The notes: a model not told the origin generated them from the sequence alone. A DNA stretch of 22,662 nt from Helicobacteraceae bacterium (GCA_027061425.1 JALSUN010000202.1:1-22662), one strand, 5' to 3'. Shown: positions 8,277 through 15,734, counted from the stretch's first letter. Translations and numbers: made by a program.

Positions 8277-9004
8277 GAAGCGATACCTGTACTCCAACCG
8301 GCATAAATGCCGTGCTCTTTTTCAGCAGTTGTGATGAGTAAAAAGGCCAAAGCTTCTAAAAGTTCATTATCTATGGCATGATCTTGTGTGACGATAAGCG
8401 TATTACCGTACTCTTCACTGCTGTTATAACTGATCTCTTTCTCTTTAAAGTCATGCAGATAAAGCTCTTCAGCCACACGCTTGGCCTGTGACTCTGTTAA
8501 AAAGCCCAAGTAATGTTCTACTTCACGGACTTTAGTAAGATCATCCCCCTCCTCTACCAAATCTTCTATGATATGGCGACTCTGGATCTGTTGTAACATC
8601 AATGCATCAGGATAGAGTGTATAGAGGTAGTGTTCCCATTTAGCATCGCGTGTAGAACCTATATCGTTGACAAAGTCTGAGCCTATCACTTCTGAGACGA
8701 TCGCTTGAAACTTCTTTGCTGAAGGGGCGTAAAAATAGAGCTCCAACCAGCCATCTTCCTGTTTCTGACCCACAGCGACTGCGTCAAGGTCTTGTATCAG
8801 CCTCTGTGTTAATCTCTCTATGACATTAGTGAGCTGTTTCTCTTCATCTGGCGTTGCAAAACCATTGTCGTCAACATCATCCATCTTTAAAAATGCCCAA
8901 AGTAACCAAGGTCGCTCTGCCTGTGGCGCGGTCTCTAAAAAGTCTATCTCTAAGGCTGTCTTTACCCTCTCATCATCACTCTGTGTTATATAATATTCAA
9001 TCAT
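8273..9004 (-). CDS. DUF695 / RraB-like two-domain protein
   Basis: A 243-residue soluble acidic protein with no signal peptide. The N-terminal half (about 1-125) has the pattern of DUF695, with an early tryptophan-rich WLLWAFLKM, DGWLELYFYA and a WEHYLYTLYPD finish. The C-terminal half (about 140-240) resembles the RNase E inhibitor RraB: DDLTKVREVEHYLGF, then a helix and KEKEISYNS. The two-domain combination is known in hypothetical proteins, but its role is not established. It is the first gene of the five-gene minus-strand operon, overlapping the MFS-acyltransferase gene by 4 bp (ATGA). The ATG at 9004 has little Shine-Dalgarno sequence. The domain call rests on pattern recall and needs a profile search. 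Confidence 0.65.
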   Translation of the reverse strand: MIEYYITQSDDERVKTALEIDFLETAPQAERPWLLWAFLKMDDVDDNGFATPDEEKQLTNVIERLTQRLIQDLDAVAVGQKQEDGWLELYFYAPSAKKFQAIVSEVIGSDFVNDIGSTRDAKWEHYLYTLYPDALMLQQIQSRHIIEDLVEEGDDLTKVREVEHYLGFLTESQAKRVAEELYLHDFKEKEISYNSSEEYGNTLIVTQDHAIDNELLEALAFLLITTAEKEHGIYAGWSTGIAS

Positions 9005-9081
9005 TTCATATCTTTGTTAAAAAGTTTTCTATTTTATCTTTTTACGTGTTTAATTTGCCTAAAAATCAGCTATAAAATGGT

Positions 9082-9095
9082 TATAATCACACATG
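9082..9095 (+). promoter_or_regulatory. Putative -10 box giving a leaderless transcript
   Basis: A perfect TATAAT lies at 9082-9087, and the start codon of the next gene is at 9093-9095, where transcription from this box would begin. No Shine-Dalgarno sequence precedes that ATG. A -35 box is not evident; Campylobacterota promoters often lack one. A leaderless mRNA is inferred. Confidence 0.45.
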
Positions 9096-9500
9096 GAAAA
9101 TCTATTACTTTTACTTCTTTTTTATGTTGGACTTGAAATCTTTGAGATACAGTGGCAAAAAGAGCAGACGATGATGGGTGTTTTAGGTAAGTTATACCGC
9201 TACTACCACAAAAACATCATCCTCTTTTTTCTTATGCATCCCACCTATTATTTTAGTATCGGTCTCGCTATGATCACAGACCTCTCCTTCGCTTCTGTCG
9301 CCTTACTCTTTATAAAAACTATAGACATGGCCACTAAGGTTATCTTAATCCAACAGGTTTTTGAAAAACGAGAGATTAGTGTAGAACTCTCAAGTATGTT
9401 ACTCACACCCTTACATCCACAAATGCTTTACCTCTCAGTTGTTGTCTATACACCTATGGTCTACTTTGCACTCCACGCCATTGAGATCCCTACATTTTAA
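9093..9500 (+). CDS. Hypothetical integral membrane protein
   Basis: A 135-residue hydrophobic protein that I do not recognise as a named family. About four membrane-spanning stretches are visible: the leucine-rich N-terminus (2-16), about 41-60 (IILFFLMHP to IGLAM), about 63-90, and about 112-128. Basic residues (KLYRYYHK) between the first two suggest an inner-membrane protein. It stands alone on the plus strand, divergent from the DUF695/RraB-like operon and 117 bp before the DUF2892 gene. There is no Shine-Dalgarno before its ATG, and a TATAAT sits 6 bp upstream, so the mRNA may be leaderless. No catalytic motif is visible. Confidence 0.7.
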   Translation: MENLLLLLLFYVGLEIFEIQWQKEQTMMGVLGKLYRYYHKNIILFFLMHPTYYFSIGLAMITDLSFASVALLFIKTIDMATKVILIQQVFEKREISVELSSMLLTPLHPQMLYLSVVVYTPMVYFALHAIEIPTF

Positions 9501-9558
9501 GATTTTCATCACATTTTTATCACAAATATAAAATATGTGTATTAATATCATAAGTTTA

Positions 9559-9587
9559 TTGGATATATTTTGACTTTAGTCTATAAT
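9559..9587 (+). promoter_or_regulatory. Putative sigma-70 promoter for the DUF2892 gene
   Basis: A perfect -10 TATAAT at 9582-9587 has a weak -35 (TTGGAT, 9559-9564) with a 17-bp spacer. Transcription would start near 9594, giving a leader of about 24 nt that carries AGGA 7 bases before the ATG at 9618. Confidence 0.5.
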
Positions 9588-9617
9588 TTCCCATTATTTT
9601 AAATATAGGAATATCAT

Positions 9618-9797
9618 ATGAATTTTAATAAATTTAGAAAAGCATGTCAGCCCATTCGTGTGACTGCAGGCGTTGTACTTATCAGTGTTGGCTTTTATAC
9701 CAACAACCCATGGTTTTTTCTAGGCATCCTCCCAATGGTTGCAGGTCTTACTAACTTTTGTCCCCTCTGCATGGTGACTAAAAAGTGTAATATTTAA
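9618..9797 (+). CDS. Small DUF2892 (YgaP-type transmembrane) protein
   Basis: A 59-residue protein. It starts MNFNKFRKACQPIRVTAGVV and has two hydrophobic helices (about 16-28 and 31-45) joined by a short turn containing NNPW. The C-terminus carries NFCPLC and ends KKCNI, the cysteine-bearing pattern of the DUF2892 family, which also forms the membrane domain of the YgaP rhodanese. Family members are small inner-membrane proteins of unclear, possibly sulfur-related, function. AGGA 7 bases before the ATG and a TATAAT upstream support it as a real gene despite its size. No rhodanese domain is attached or adjacent. Confidence 0.82.
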   Translation: MNFNKFRKACQPIRVTAGVVLISVGFYTNNPWFFLGILPMVAGLTNFCPLCMVTKKCNI

Positions 9798-9838
9798 CTT
9801 CAAGTGTGCGCTGCGCATTTCTCGTTAAGTAAGCAAAT

Positions 9839-10057
9839 CTACCCCTTCCCTATCACAACAAATACGGTCACCATTAGCGCTATAAAAACAGTGTAGAACC
9901 CACCGACAATCATCAGTGTCATTTTGAGCATCTCAACAAATCCAAAGTCGTAAAAAAAATGCCCAACCAAAGCGACAGGAATAAAAACTAAAACGAGTGC
10001 AACCAAAACATCTGAGAAAAGAGTGCCCAGAACATCAGATGAGAGATACTTTTTCAT
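9839..10057 (-). CDS. Hypothetical two-helix membrane protein
   Basis: A 72-residue protein with two hydrophobic segments (about 12-34 and 45-69) separated by FYDFGFVEMLK. I do not recognise the family. Its ATG overlaps the stop of the preceding 117-residue ORF by 4 bp (ATGA), so the two are probably co-translated. The gene converges with the DUF2892 gene, with 41 bp between their stops. No catalytic motif is visible. Confidence 0.6.
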   Translation of the reverse strand: MKKYLSSDVLGTLFSDVLVALVLVFIPVALVGHFFYDFGFVEMLKMTLMIVGGFYTVFIALMVTVFVVIGKG

Positions 10058-10407
10058 GACAGACTCTTTTTTTCAGCCTCAAGCCACCGTTTTTCTAACT
10101 CTAAAAGCTCTCTAGTCCCACGACCTTTCATCTCAATGCTTATAGACCCAACAATATAAGAGTTCCCTTCTTCATCATAACACTTGGCGCCATGGATTTT
10201 AAAGTCATCTTCAAACCAACCACTATTTGAAAGTTCTAAAAACTCAAAGATAGTGCTCAGTTCATAAGGTTCTAGTCCCAGATCAAACTGCGCGACATCA
10301 CCATAATGCACAACATGAGCTTCATCAGTAAAGACCTCTAACTTTTGTAATACTTTCATTCTACTGCGCTCCAACATTAATATTTTGAATTTTTGTAACC
10401 ATTGCAT
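10054..10407 (-). CDS. Hypothetical cytosolic protein
   Basis: A 117-residue soluble, acidic protein with no signal or TM segment and no family I recognise. The middle is mixed alpha/beta with a glycine-aspartate-rich strand region (GAKCYDEEGNSYIVGSISIEM), and the end is a charged helix (LLELEKRWLEAEKK). The ATG at 10407 is preceded by AGGA about 9-12 bases upstream, and a minus-strand TATACT (10439-10434) would give a leader of about 20 nt. In-frame ATGs at residues 11 and 17 are possible starts. It overlaps the small membrane protein gene downstream by 4 bp. Confidence 0.6.
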   Translation of the reverse strand: MQWLQKFKILMLERSRMKVLQKLEVFTDEAHVVHYGDVAQFDLGLEPYELSTIFEFLELSNSGWFEDDFKIHGAKCYDEEGNSYIVGSISIEMKGRGTRELLELEKRWLEAEKKSLS

Positions 10408-10433
10408 ACTGCTCTATCCTTTTTCGTATCCAA

Positions 10434-10440
10434 GTATAGT
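10434..10440. promoter_or_regulatory. -10-like element, readable on both strands
   Basis: The heptamer AGTATAGT region reads TATAGT on the plus strand (10435-10440) and TATACT on the minus strand (10439-10434). The minus-strand reading fits the 10407 gene, with a leader of about 20 nt. The plus-strand reading is also possible for the 10544 gene. Confidence 0.4.
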
Positions 10441-10449
10441 GTGATGATA

Positions 10450-10464
10450 TGACAGGTTATGTCA
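10450..10464. promoter_or_regulatory. Palindromic operator candidate, copy 1
   Basis: TGACA-GGTTA-TGTCA is a perfect 5+5 inverted repeat with a 5-bp spacer. It lies 80 bp before the ATG of the 10544 gene. It would cover the -35 region of a possible promoter whose -10 is TATAGA at 10471-10476. The same palindrome recurs at 10494-10508, centred 44 bp away, about four helical turns. A dimeric repressor is inferred; I cannot name it. Confidence 0.55.
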
Positions 10465-10489
10465 CATTGATATAGAGCACATTTAAAAG

Positions 10490-10512
10490 AAGATGACACA
10501 CCCTGTCATCTT
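10490..10512. promoter_or_regulatory. Palindromic operator candidate, copy 2 (or leader hairpin)
   Basis: AAGATGACA-CACCC-TGTCATCTT is a perfect 9-bp inverted repeat with a 5-base loop, and its core is the same TGACA-N5-TGTCA as copy 1. It ends 31 bp before the ATG of the 10544 gene, followed by TTATGTTTT. As RNA it would be a stable leader hairpin or weak terminator; as DNA it would be a second operator. Sharing only the arms with copy 1 favours protein binding. Confidence 0.55.
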
Positions 10513-10543
10513 TATGTTTTAAACTCTATCAAAAGGAGTGTTT

Positions 10544-12949
10544 ATGAAAAATCCGAACACCTTGCAACTGAGCGTAGAAAATAGAGATTCTGAAGCGATT
10601 TCTAAAAAATTCATAGTGGACTTCAAAGGAGAAATAGCGCGTCAAGTCTCTTTTGCGATGAAGAAGATTGCACCTATTATTGAAGAGCACGAACTGCAAG
10701 GTGGAATGTTACAACTTCTCTTTGGTCAAGCAGTAGCAAAAGGGTATAACCCACACCAAAAAGCCTACTATAACAAGTACATGATCCATGCTCCCACTGT
10801 TTTAGCCCACTGGTTTTGTCAAGCACTCCTACATGAAGACACTTCACTAGAAGGTGCACTGTTTCTCTCTATACGAGAGGCCTCTAAAAAAGTACTGTTA
10901 CACCATAGAAAATTGTCAGGTAGAGGCTTAACCGACCAGCGCACCCTTTTTACAGCCTTTTATCCAGCAGTTTGGAGACCTAAATATAAGGGAAAATGTC
11001 GTATCAGTTCCGCACACTATTATATTTTTCCAGAGTTTAGTAGAAAAATCCAACATAGTAGCATTCATACACTCTTGACATGGGCACTTAAAAGCACAAA
11101 GATCTCTATGCATGTTACCTTGAGAGAGACCTACTCTTTTAAAGGCTTAGAACTTAAACAACAACAGGCACAAGAGAGGCATCAACTCCATATTTTAGAT
11201 GCTATAGCCTTGGGATATGAAGATGTCATCTCTCATAAAGAGAACGACCTTTCTGCCTTTAAACCCCATCTCAACAGACAGTCTCATATGGATTATGAAG
11301 ATGTGCGTTTTTGCAGTTATGAGAGTTTTATGCATCTTGAAGAAAATAAAAGTCCTGAAAACATCTCCTTTATAGCAGGCAACATACTAGAGCAACTTAA
11401 AAAGGACTACCTGCACCACGGACTGACCCTCACCAAAAAAGAGTTAGCATTTTTTCTGACGATGTATCTCAACAGAGCTTCACAGACCATCTCCCATCAT
11501 GATGCCTCTTTATTGGACTTTTATAAAGGAGATGTTGGACAGAGTATTTTAAAGCGCTACATCACTCAAGATCAACTTCAGTACATCACTTTTCATCATA
11601 AAGCGACAGCAACACAGAAGAGAAGAAAAAAAGAGTGGTTTGAGACCCTTGTCAACAAGCCATTACCAGCACGTTTGCATCGCAACACACTTACACTCAT
11701 GATGGGATATAATGAGATGTATATCGCCTTATCCGAGTATGCTGAGACCCTGTTCCTAGAGACAGAGCGACTCTACCAGCAGTTTGGGTACACCTTCGAT
11801 GGCTATTTTAGCTGTTTTTCCCACCTACTTCTGGATGCTGGATGTAACATCAAGTATGTACTTCAAGCGCACAACCGATTTACATACCATAGCAACTACC
11901 TGAAAAGGCACCCTTTTGGAGACAAGCAGACCTACTATACCCTCGACTTGAAATTCGTGCATGATTTTTATATTTTACTGCATCCCCTCATCGTTGAGAT
12001 GTTTTTCACTTTAAAGAACTTTGGTAATGTCCAAAAAGTGAAGAAGGTCTCTAACATCCTTTTGACATCCATGTTGAGCTATAACTTGGAGCAAACACAC
12101 AACCTGAACAACCTCTCAAGCACGCTAACAGCACTCACACTAATGATAAAGAGAGGTATCATTTTTCAAGACGAAGTACTTAACAGCATCAACAAGAAAA
12201 GTGCCCTTAACACCGTATTAGCCCTCTGTAAAGATAGAGAACTACAGGTTGACATTAAAGTCATCCACACTATTAAAGAGAGACTTCAAGTTCAAAACAG
12301 ACACTTACAAATGGCAAGTAACATGTTAGTCAAAGAGGCCTATATAGATCTATGTTACCGTCTCTGTTCCTCAGCTGATTATCCCCTTTTTCATGGCACA
12401 AACCCTATGAAAGGATCACATGCTAAAGAGCAGCACTATAACATCGACATCTTGGCACATAACCATCCACTCTCACTCTTAGGACCAAGTCTCAGTAGTG
12501 TCTGCATCAGTTTTGACAGTCACTACCATCACCAACAACTCAACCCCTCTTTTATGAACCTCTGCATCTCAAATGAGAAACAGTTAATGTTATGGGGTCT
12601 GCTCTGTAGAGCAACGCATATAGACAGTGGTAAAAAGGTTTACATCCTTAACAACTTTCAAGGCAGTGTGAATGACCACCGTATCCATGCTAAAGATATA
12701 AAACGTACTGTGTTAACCCTACTGAAAAAGTTCATAGTACAAAACCATATCGATGCTATTTTTCTAAAAGATCAATACTTTAACACCCTCAACCTTGGTT
12801 ATGGACTCCCCACCATCAACACCACCCGTAACCAGTACTATTTAGAGACCCCTGCCCGTCTTGACTTTGAAGTCAATGGGCAAGGTGTCGTACTGCATAA
12901 TCAGTTTTATGTCATCGATGCCAACACCTCATTAAAAGCCATTTATTAA
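10544..12949 (+). CDS. Large uncharacterised protein, unknown family
   Basis: The ATG at 10544 gives 801 residues; GGAG lies 5-6 bases upstream, which excludes the in-frame GTG at 10538. No signal peptide or TM segment is visible, so it is probably cytosolic. It is mostly alpha-helical with many His, Lys and Tyr residues. I do not recognise a domain with confidence. The region from about 650 differs: LLGPSLSSVCISFDS, then HIDSGKKVYILNNFQGS and a final beta-rich segment. The Cys-Ile-Ser / Gly-Lys-x-Val / Asn-Asn-Phe-Gln-Gly-Ser spacing loosely recalls GNAT-like folds in other large helical proteins; this is weak. It stands alone between a double palindrome upstream and a weak terminator at 13007-13030. 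The strict promoter layout suggests conditional expression. Confidence 0.8.
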   Translation: MKNPNTLQLSVENRDSEAISKKFIVDFKGEIARQVSFAMKKIAPIIEEHELQGGMLQLLFGQAVAKGYNPHQKAYYNKYMIHAPTVLAHWFCQALLHEDTSLEGALFLSIREASKKVLLHHRKLSGRGLTDQRTLFTAFYPAVWRPKYKGKCRISSAHYYIFPEFSRKIQHSSIHTLLTWALKSTKISMHVTLRETYSFKGLELKQQQAQERHQLHILDAIALGYEDVISHKENDLSAFKPHLNRQSHMDYEDVRFCSYESFMHLEENKSPENISFIAGNILEQLKKDYLHHGLTLTKKELAFFLTMYLNRASQTISHHDASLLDFYKGDVGQSILKRYITQDQLQYITFHHKATATQKRRKKEWFETLVNKPLPARLHRNTLTLMMGYNEMYIALSEYAETLFLETERLYQQFGYTFDGYFSCFSHLLLDAGCNIKYVLQAHNRFTYHSNYLKRHPFGDKQTYYTLDLKFVHDFYILLHPLIVEMFFTLKNFGNVQKVKKVSNILLTSMLSYNLEQTHNLNNLSSTLTALTLMIKRGIIFQDEVLNSINKKSALNTVLALCKDRELQVDIKVIHTIKERLQVQNRHLQMASNMLVKEAYIDLCYRLCSSADYPLFHGTNPMKGSHAKEQHYNIDILAHNHPLSLLGPSLSSVCISFDSHYHHQQLNPSFMNLCISNEKQLMLWGLLCRATHIDSGKKVYILNNFQGSVNDHRIHAKDIKRTVLTLLKKFIVQNHIDAIFLKDQYFNTLNLGYGLPTINTTRNQYYLETPARLDFEVNGQGVVLHNQFYVIDANTSLKAIY

Positions 12950-12965
12950 ACAACAAGATGCTTTA

Positions 12966-12980
12966 TGAGAGTAATTCTCA
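12966..12980. promoter_or_regulatory. Fur-box-like 7-1-7 repeat, box 1
   Basis: TGAGAGTAATTCTCA matches the 7-1-7 Fur pattern TGATAATNATTATCA at 11 of 14 fixed positions, with perfect TGAGA/TCTCA arms. It lies 164 bp before the porin ATG, upstream of the promoter at 13062-13090. Confidence 0.55.
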
Positions 12981-13006
12981 CTATTAATGTCACTTCTTGT
13001 AACATT

Positions 13007-13030
13007 AAGAGGACAAAAGTTCTCTTGTTT
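13007..13030 (+). terminator. Weak terminator after the large unknown gene
   Basis: AAGAGGAC-AAAA-GTTCTCTT forms an 8-bp stem with one G-U pair and a 4-base loop (13007-13026), followed by GTTTG. The T-tract is poor. It lies 57 bp after the stop at 12949 and before the porin promoter. Confidence 0.4.
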
Positions 13031-13040
13031 GAATAAATTA

Positions 13041-13055
13041 TGATAATTACTTTCA
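13041..13055. promoter_or_regulatory. Fur-box-like 7-1-7 repeat, box 2
   Basis: TGATAATTACTTTCA has a perfect left half of the 7-1-7 Fur pattern and 5 of 7 in the right half (12 of 14). It ends 6 bp before the -35 box at 13062. Its reverse complement matches box 3 at 13 of 15 positions. Confidence 0.6.
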
Positions 13056-13061
13056 AAACAC

Positions 13062-13090
13062 TTGACATGCTGTTGTCTATTGGTTAATAT
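13062..13090 (+). promoter_or_regulatory. Sigma-70 promoter of the porin operon
   Basis: A perfect -35 TTGACA (13062-13067), a 17-bp spacer, and -10 TAATAT (13085-13090). Transcription would begin near 13097, giving a leader of about 47 nt. Fur-like boxes flank it on both sides, 6 bp upstream of the -35 and about 16 bp after the start site. Confidence 0.75.
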
Positions 13091-13112
13091 TTCCGCATCG
13101 AAACAGTGATTG

Positions 13113-13127
13113 TGAAAACAATTATCA
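13113..13127. promoter_or_regulatory. Fur-box-like 7-1-7 repeat, box 3
   Basis: TGAAAACAATTATCA has a perfect right half and 5 of 7 in the left half of the 7-1-7 Fur pattern (12 of 14). It lies in the leader, between the predicted start site and the porin ribosome-binding site. Binding here would block transcription. Confidence 0.6.
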
Positions 13128-13143
13128 AAACTAGGAAATGAAA

Positions 13144-14499
13144 ATGATTTTAAAAAAAACAGTATTAGCACTCAGTGCAATGGCCGCTCTTAGTAACGTA
13201 GCTTTTGCAGATGATGCAGCAGACATGAAAGAACTTAAACAGCAAGTAGCAGAGATGCAAGAGAACCAACAAGCGATGATTGATGAGACATCAAACTCAC
13301 AAGTCGGATTTACTACAGTTGACAGTGACTTCTCTCATAACGGTATGGGTGCTGCAGCCTCTAAAGTTTACATCTCTAAGTCACCACTCTCTATCGGTGG
13401 ATATGGAGATATGTATTTTGCAAGTAGTGACAAAAAAGGTGCTGATAACATCGCAGATGTTTACCACTTCGTGCCTTATATCGGTTATAAATTTACAGAC
13501 AACATCATCTTAAACACTGAAATAGAGTTTGAACATGGTGGTGCTAATCCAGAGTTGGACGATGCTGAGGGTTATGCTATTGTTGAGTTTATGTACCTTG
13601 ACTTTTTAATGTACGATGCCTTTAATGTTCAAGTGGGTCACCTATTAACACCAATGGGTCTCATTAACCTCCGCCACGAACCTACTCTCTATAACACGGT
13701 TCAAAAACCAAAAACTGAGAAGTACATCATTCCGGCAACATGGACAACTAATGGTGCTATTGCCTATGGTGACATCGCAGAGACAGGTCTAAGTTATAAC
13801 GCAGGCCTCATTCAGGCGCTAGACTTAAACAATGGTGATTTAGGTCAGCCAGGACAGATCAAAGAAGGCCGTCAAGGTTCAGTCAGTAAAACCATCTATA
13901 ATAAAGGGGCTTTTGTAGGACGTCTTGATTATCGTGGCATCAATGGGCTGTTACTAGGAGGATCTCTCTATTATGGAGATGCTGCACAAAAAGATGTCTC
14001 TGACACTGCTGCACTTATTTATGATGTTCATGCTACTTATGAAATCGCCGGATTCAAAGCGAAGGCACTTTATGGAGCGACAAGTATCACCAATGCTAAA
14101 AACCTTGCAGCCAAAAATGGTGCACCTCTAAATACACTGAATCCAAATGGATACGCTGCAAGTGCTTCTGCTGGTTACTATGTCAACCTTGAGTACGATG
14201 TTTTGTCAACATTGAGTACAACCTATAAACTACCACTGTTTGTACAGTACGACTATGTTAATCCTACTAAAAACGTTGTTGATAAGAATGGTGATACTGT
14301 CAAAAACTACGACACTAGTAAAAATGGAAAGATAACCACTCACAGCACAAATACAAGAGAGACGACCACAACAGTAGGTCTTAACTTCTTTCCACATGAA
14401 CAAGTCGTCTTAAAAATGGATTATGCTATGACTAAACTAGATGTAGATAGCTCTAAAGATTACAATACATTTACTATGGGTATGGGTTTCATATTCTAA
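13144..14499 (+). CDS. Outer-membrane porin with N-terminal coiled coil
   Basis: The second ATG at 13144 (451 residues) is preferred, because AGGA lies 7 bases upstream; the ATG at 13138 would leave only one base. A signal peptide ends ..NVAFA (1-22). A short coiled coil follows (about 25-48, ADMKELKQQVAEMQENQQAM), typical of trimeric porins such as OprO/OprP. The remainder alternates in beta-strand style and ends in phenylalanine (MGMGFIF), the outer-membrane insertion signal. Substrate is unknown; OprP-type phosphate selectivity is not assumed. It is the first gene of the operon with the diheme peroxidase (31 bp gap), FMN_bind protein and two 4-TM proteins. The Fur-like boxes upstream suggest iron-linked expression, so uptake of an iron complex is a possible role. 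Confidence 0.82.
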   Translation: MILKKTVLALSAMAALSNVAFADDAADMKELKQQVAEMQENQQAMIDETSNSQVGFTTVDSDFSHNGMGAAASKVYISKSPLSIGGYGDMYFASSDKKGADNIADVYHFVPYIGYKFTDNIILNTEIEFEHGGANPELDDAEGYAIVEFMYLDFLMYDAFNVQVGHLLTPMGLINLRHEPTLYNTVQKPKTEKYIIPATWTTNGAIAYGDIAETGLSYNAGLIQALDLNNGDLGQPGQIKEGRQGSVSKTIYNKGAFVGRLDYRGINGLLLGGSLYYGDAAQKDVSDTAALIYDVHATYEIAGFKAKALYGATSITNAKNLAAKNGAPLNTLNPNGYAASASAGYYVNLEYDVLSTLSTTYKLPLFVQYDYVNPTKNVVDKNGDTVKNYDTSKNGKITTHSTNTRETTTTVGLNFFPHEQVVLKMDYAMTKLDVDSSKDYNTFTMGMGFIF

Positions 14500-14530
14500 A
14501 ATCATATCAATATAAAAAAGAGGAGTACCT

Positions 14531-15670
14531 ATGCATTTAAAACCCTTAGTATTATCAAGCCTTGCACTTCTCATAGCCATGACAGGTTGTGAAGAAGCAT
14601 CTCAACCCGACATGGATAATACCACACGTAACCAGAAGAAAATAGCACTAGGCGACCAGCTTTATCACGCTAAGAGCCTCTCAGGAAATGGTGAGATGGC
14701 CTGTGCTACCTGCCATGACACAGCCCATGCTATGATAGACTCTCGAGTAAACACGTACAGTATCGGTACTTCACAAAGTACCGATGGTCTCAAACTTGGT
14801 GACAGAAATGCTCCAACCGCTGCTTACGCCATGTTCTCTCCACGTTTTCATTTTGATAGCGGCGAAGAGCTCTTTATAGGTGGTCAGTTTTTAGATGGAA
14901 GAGAAGCGGACTTAAAAGGTCAGGCAAAAGGTCCCTTTTTGAACCCTGCAGAGATGCAGATGCCAGATGAAGCGGCTGTTGTCTCTAAAGTAGAGTCTAA
15001 CAGCACACTCAACCCTCAGCTCAAAACGATCTATGGTGAAGATATATTTAACGACACCATCAAGGCCTATGACGCTATAGCAGACAGTATCGCCCTCTTT
15101 GAGATGAGTCCTGTGTTTGCACCCTTTGACTCAAAGTATGATCTTTATCTGGCAGGAGAAGAGAAACTTTCAGCACTTGAGTTGGAAGGCCTTGCCCTGT
15201 TTGATGGAAAAGCACAATGCACAGCCTGTCATCCAGCATTGGGAGAAAATGGTGAGCATCCCCTCTTTACAGACTTTAGTTATGATAACCTGGGGGTACC
15301 TGCCAACAGAGAACTCCATCAAAAACGTGCAGATCTTGGACAAGAAAACCCTGTGGACCTTGGACTTGGAAAGACAGTGAGTGATCCAAGTCTCAATGGT
15401 GCCTTCAAAGTTTCAACACTGAGAAACATCACAGTCACAGGACCATATATGCATAATGGTCTCTTTAAAGATCTTAAAACGGTGGTGCATTTTTATAACA
15501 CTCGTGATGTAAAAGGTGCACTCAATCCAGAAACCGGAAAAGAGTGGGAACCTTCTGAAGTTCCAGAAACTGTCAACCATGTAGAACTCGGAAACTTAAA
15601 ACTGACAGATCATGAAGAAGATGCCATCGTTGCATTTTTAGAGACCTTGACGGACGAAAAGTTTAAATAA
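14531..15670 (+). CDS. Diheme cytochrome c peroxidase / MauG-family lipoprotein
   Basis: 379 residues. A lipoprotein signal ends AMTGC (C20), placing it on a periplasmic membrane face. Two c-heme sites are visible: CATCH (58-62) and CTACH (230-234), one per domain as in bacterial CcpA/MauG proteins. GDRNAPT and FLDGRE belong to the first domain, and STLRNITVTGPYMHNG to the second, where M307 is a candidate distal heme ligand. Family members reduce H2O2 or oxidise a protein or small substrate using electrons from soluble cytochromes. Membrane anchoring by lipid differs from the usual soluble CcpA. An excellent GAGG precedes the ATG. Second gene of the Fur-box operon. Peroxidase and MauG-like oxidase cannot be separated by sequence alone. 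Confidence 0.88.
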   Translation: MHLKPLVLSSLALLIAMTGCEEASQPDMDNTTRNQKKIALGDQLYHAKSLSGNGEMACATCHDTAHAMIDSRVNTYSIGTSQSTDGLKLGDRNAPTAAYAMFSPRFHFDSGEELFIGGQFLDGREADLKGQAKGPFLNPAEMQMPDEAAVVSKVESNSTLNPQLKTIYGEDIFNDTIKAYDAIADSIALFEMSPVFAPFDSKYDLYLAGEEKLSALELEGLALFDGKAQCTACHPALGENGEHPLFTDFSYDNLGVPANRELHQKRADLGQENPVDLGLGKTVSDPSLNGAFKVSTLRNITVTGPYMHNGLFKDLKTVVHFYNTRDVKGALNPETGKEWEPSEVPETVNHVELGNLKLTDHEEDAIVAFLETLTDEKFK

Positions 15671-15677
15671 CCAAGCA

Positions 15678-15705
15678 AACATCTCTTAGTCGCTGAAGAG
15701 ATGTT
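15678..15705 (+). other. Intercistronic stem-loop with embedded -10-like hexamer
   Basis: AACATCTCTT and AAGAGATGTT form a perfect 10-bp stem around an 8-base loop, 7 bp after the peroxidase stop. No T-tract follows, so it is more likely an mRNA stabilising or processing hairpin than a full terminator. TATACT at 15705-15710 on its right arm could be the -10 of an internal promoter for the FMN_bind gene. Confidence 0.55.
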
Positions 15706-15734
15706 ATACTTTCAAAAAAATAGAAGTGAATACT

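Noticed and set aside
9004..9092. tRNA or small RNA in short intergenic gaps
   Set aside because: I looked through the gaps for cloverleaf or rRNA patterns and saw only AT-rich promoter-like sequence; no structure beyond the listed hairpins.
9807..9817. GC-rich palindrome TGCGC-T-GCGCA between convergent small genes
   Set aside because: A one-base loop cannot form as such and the shortened stem is only about 3-4 bp with no T-tract, so a terminator call is not supported.
15117..15380. 87-residue plus-strand open frame within the peroxidase gene
   Set aside because: It is a frame-shifted shadow of the CTACH-containing domain, with no start signal.
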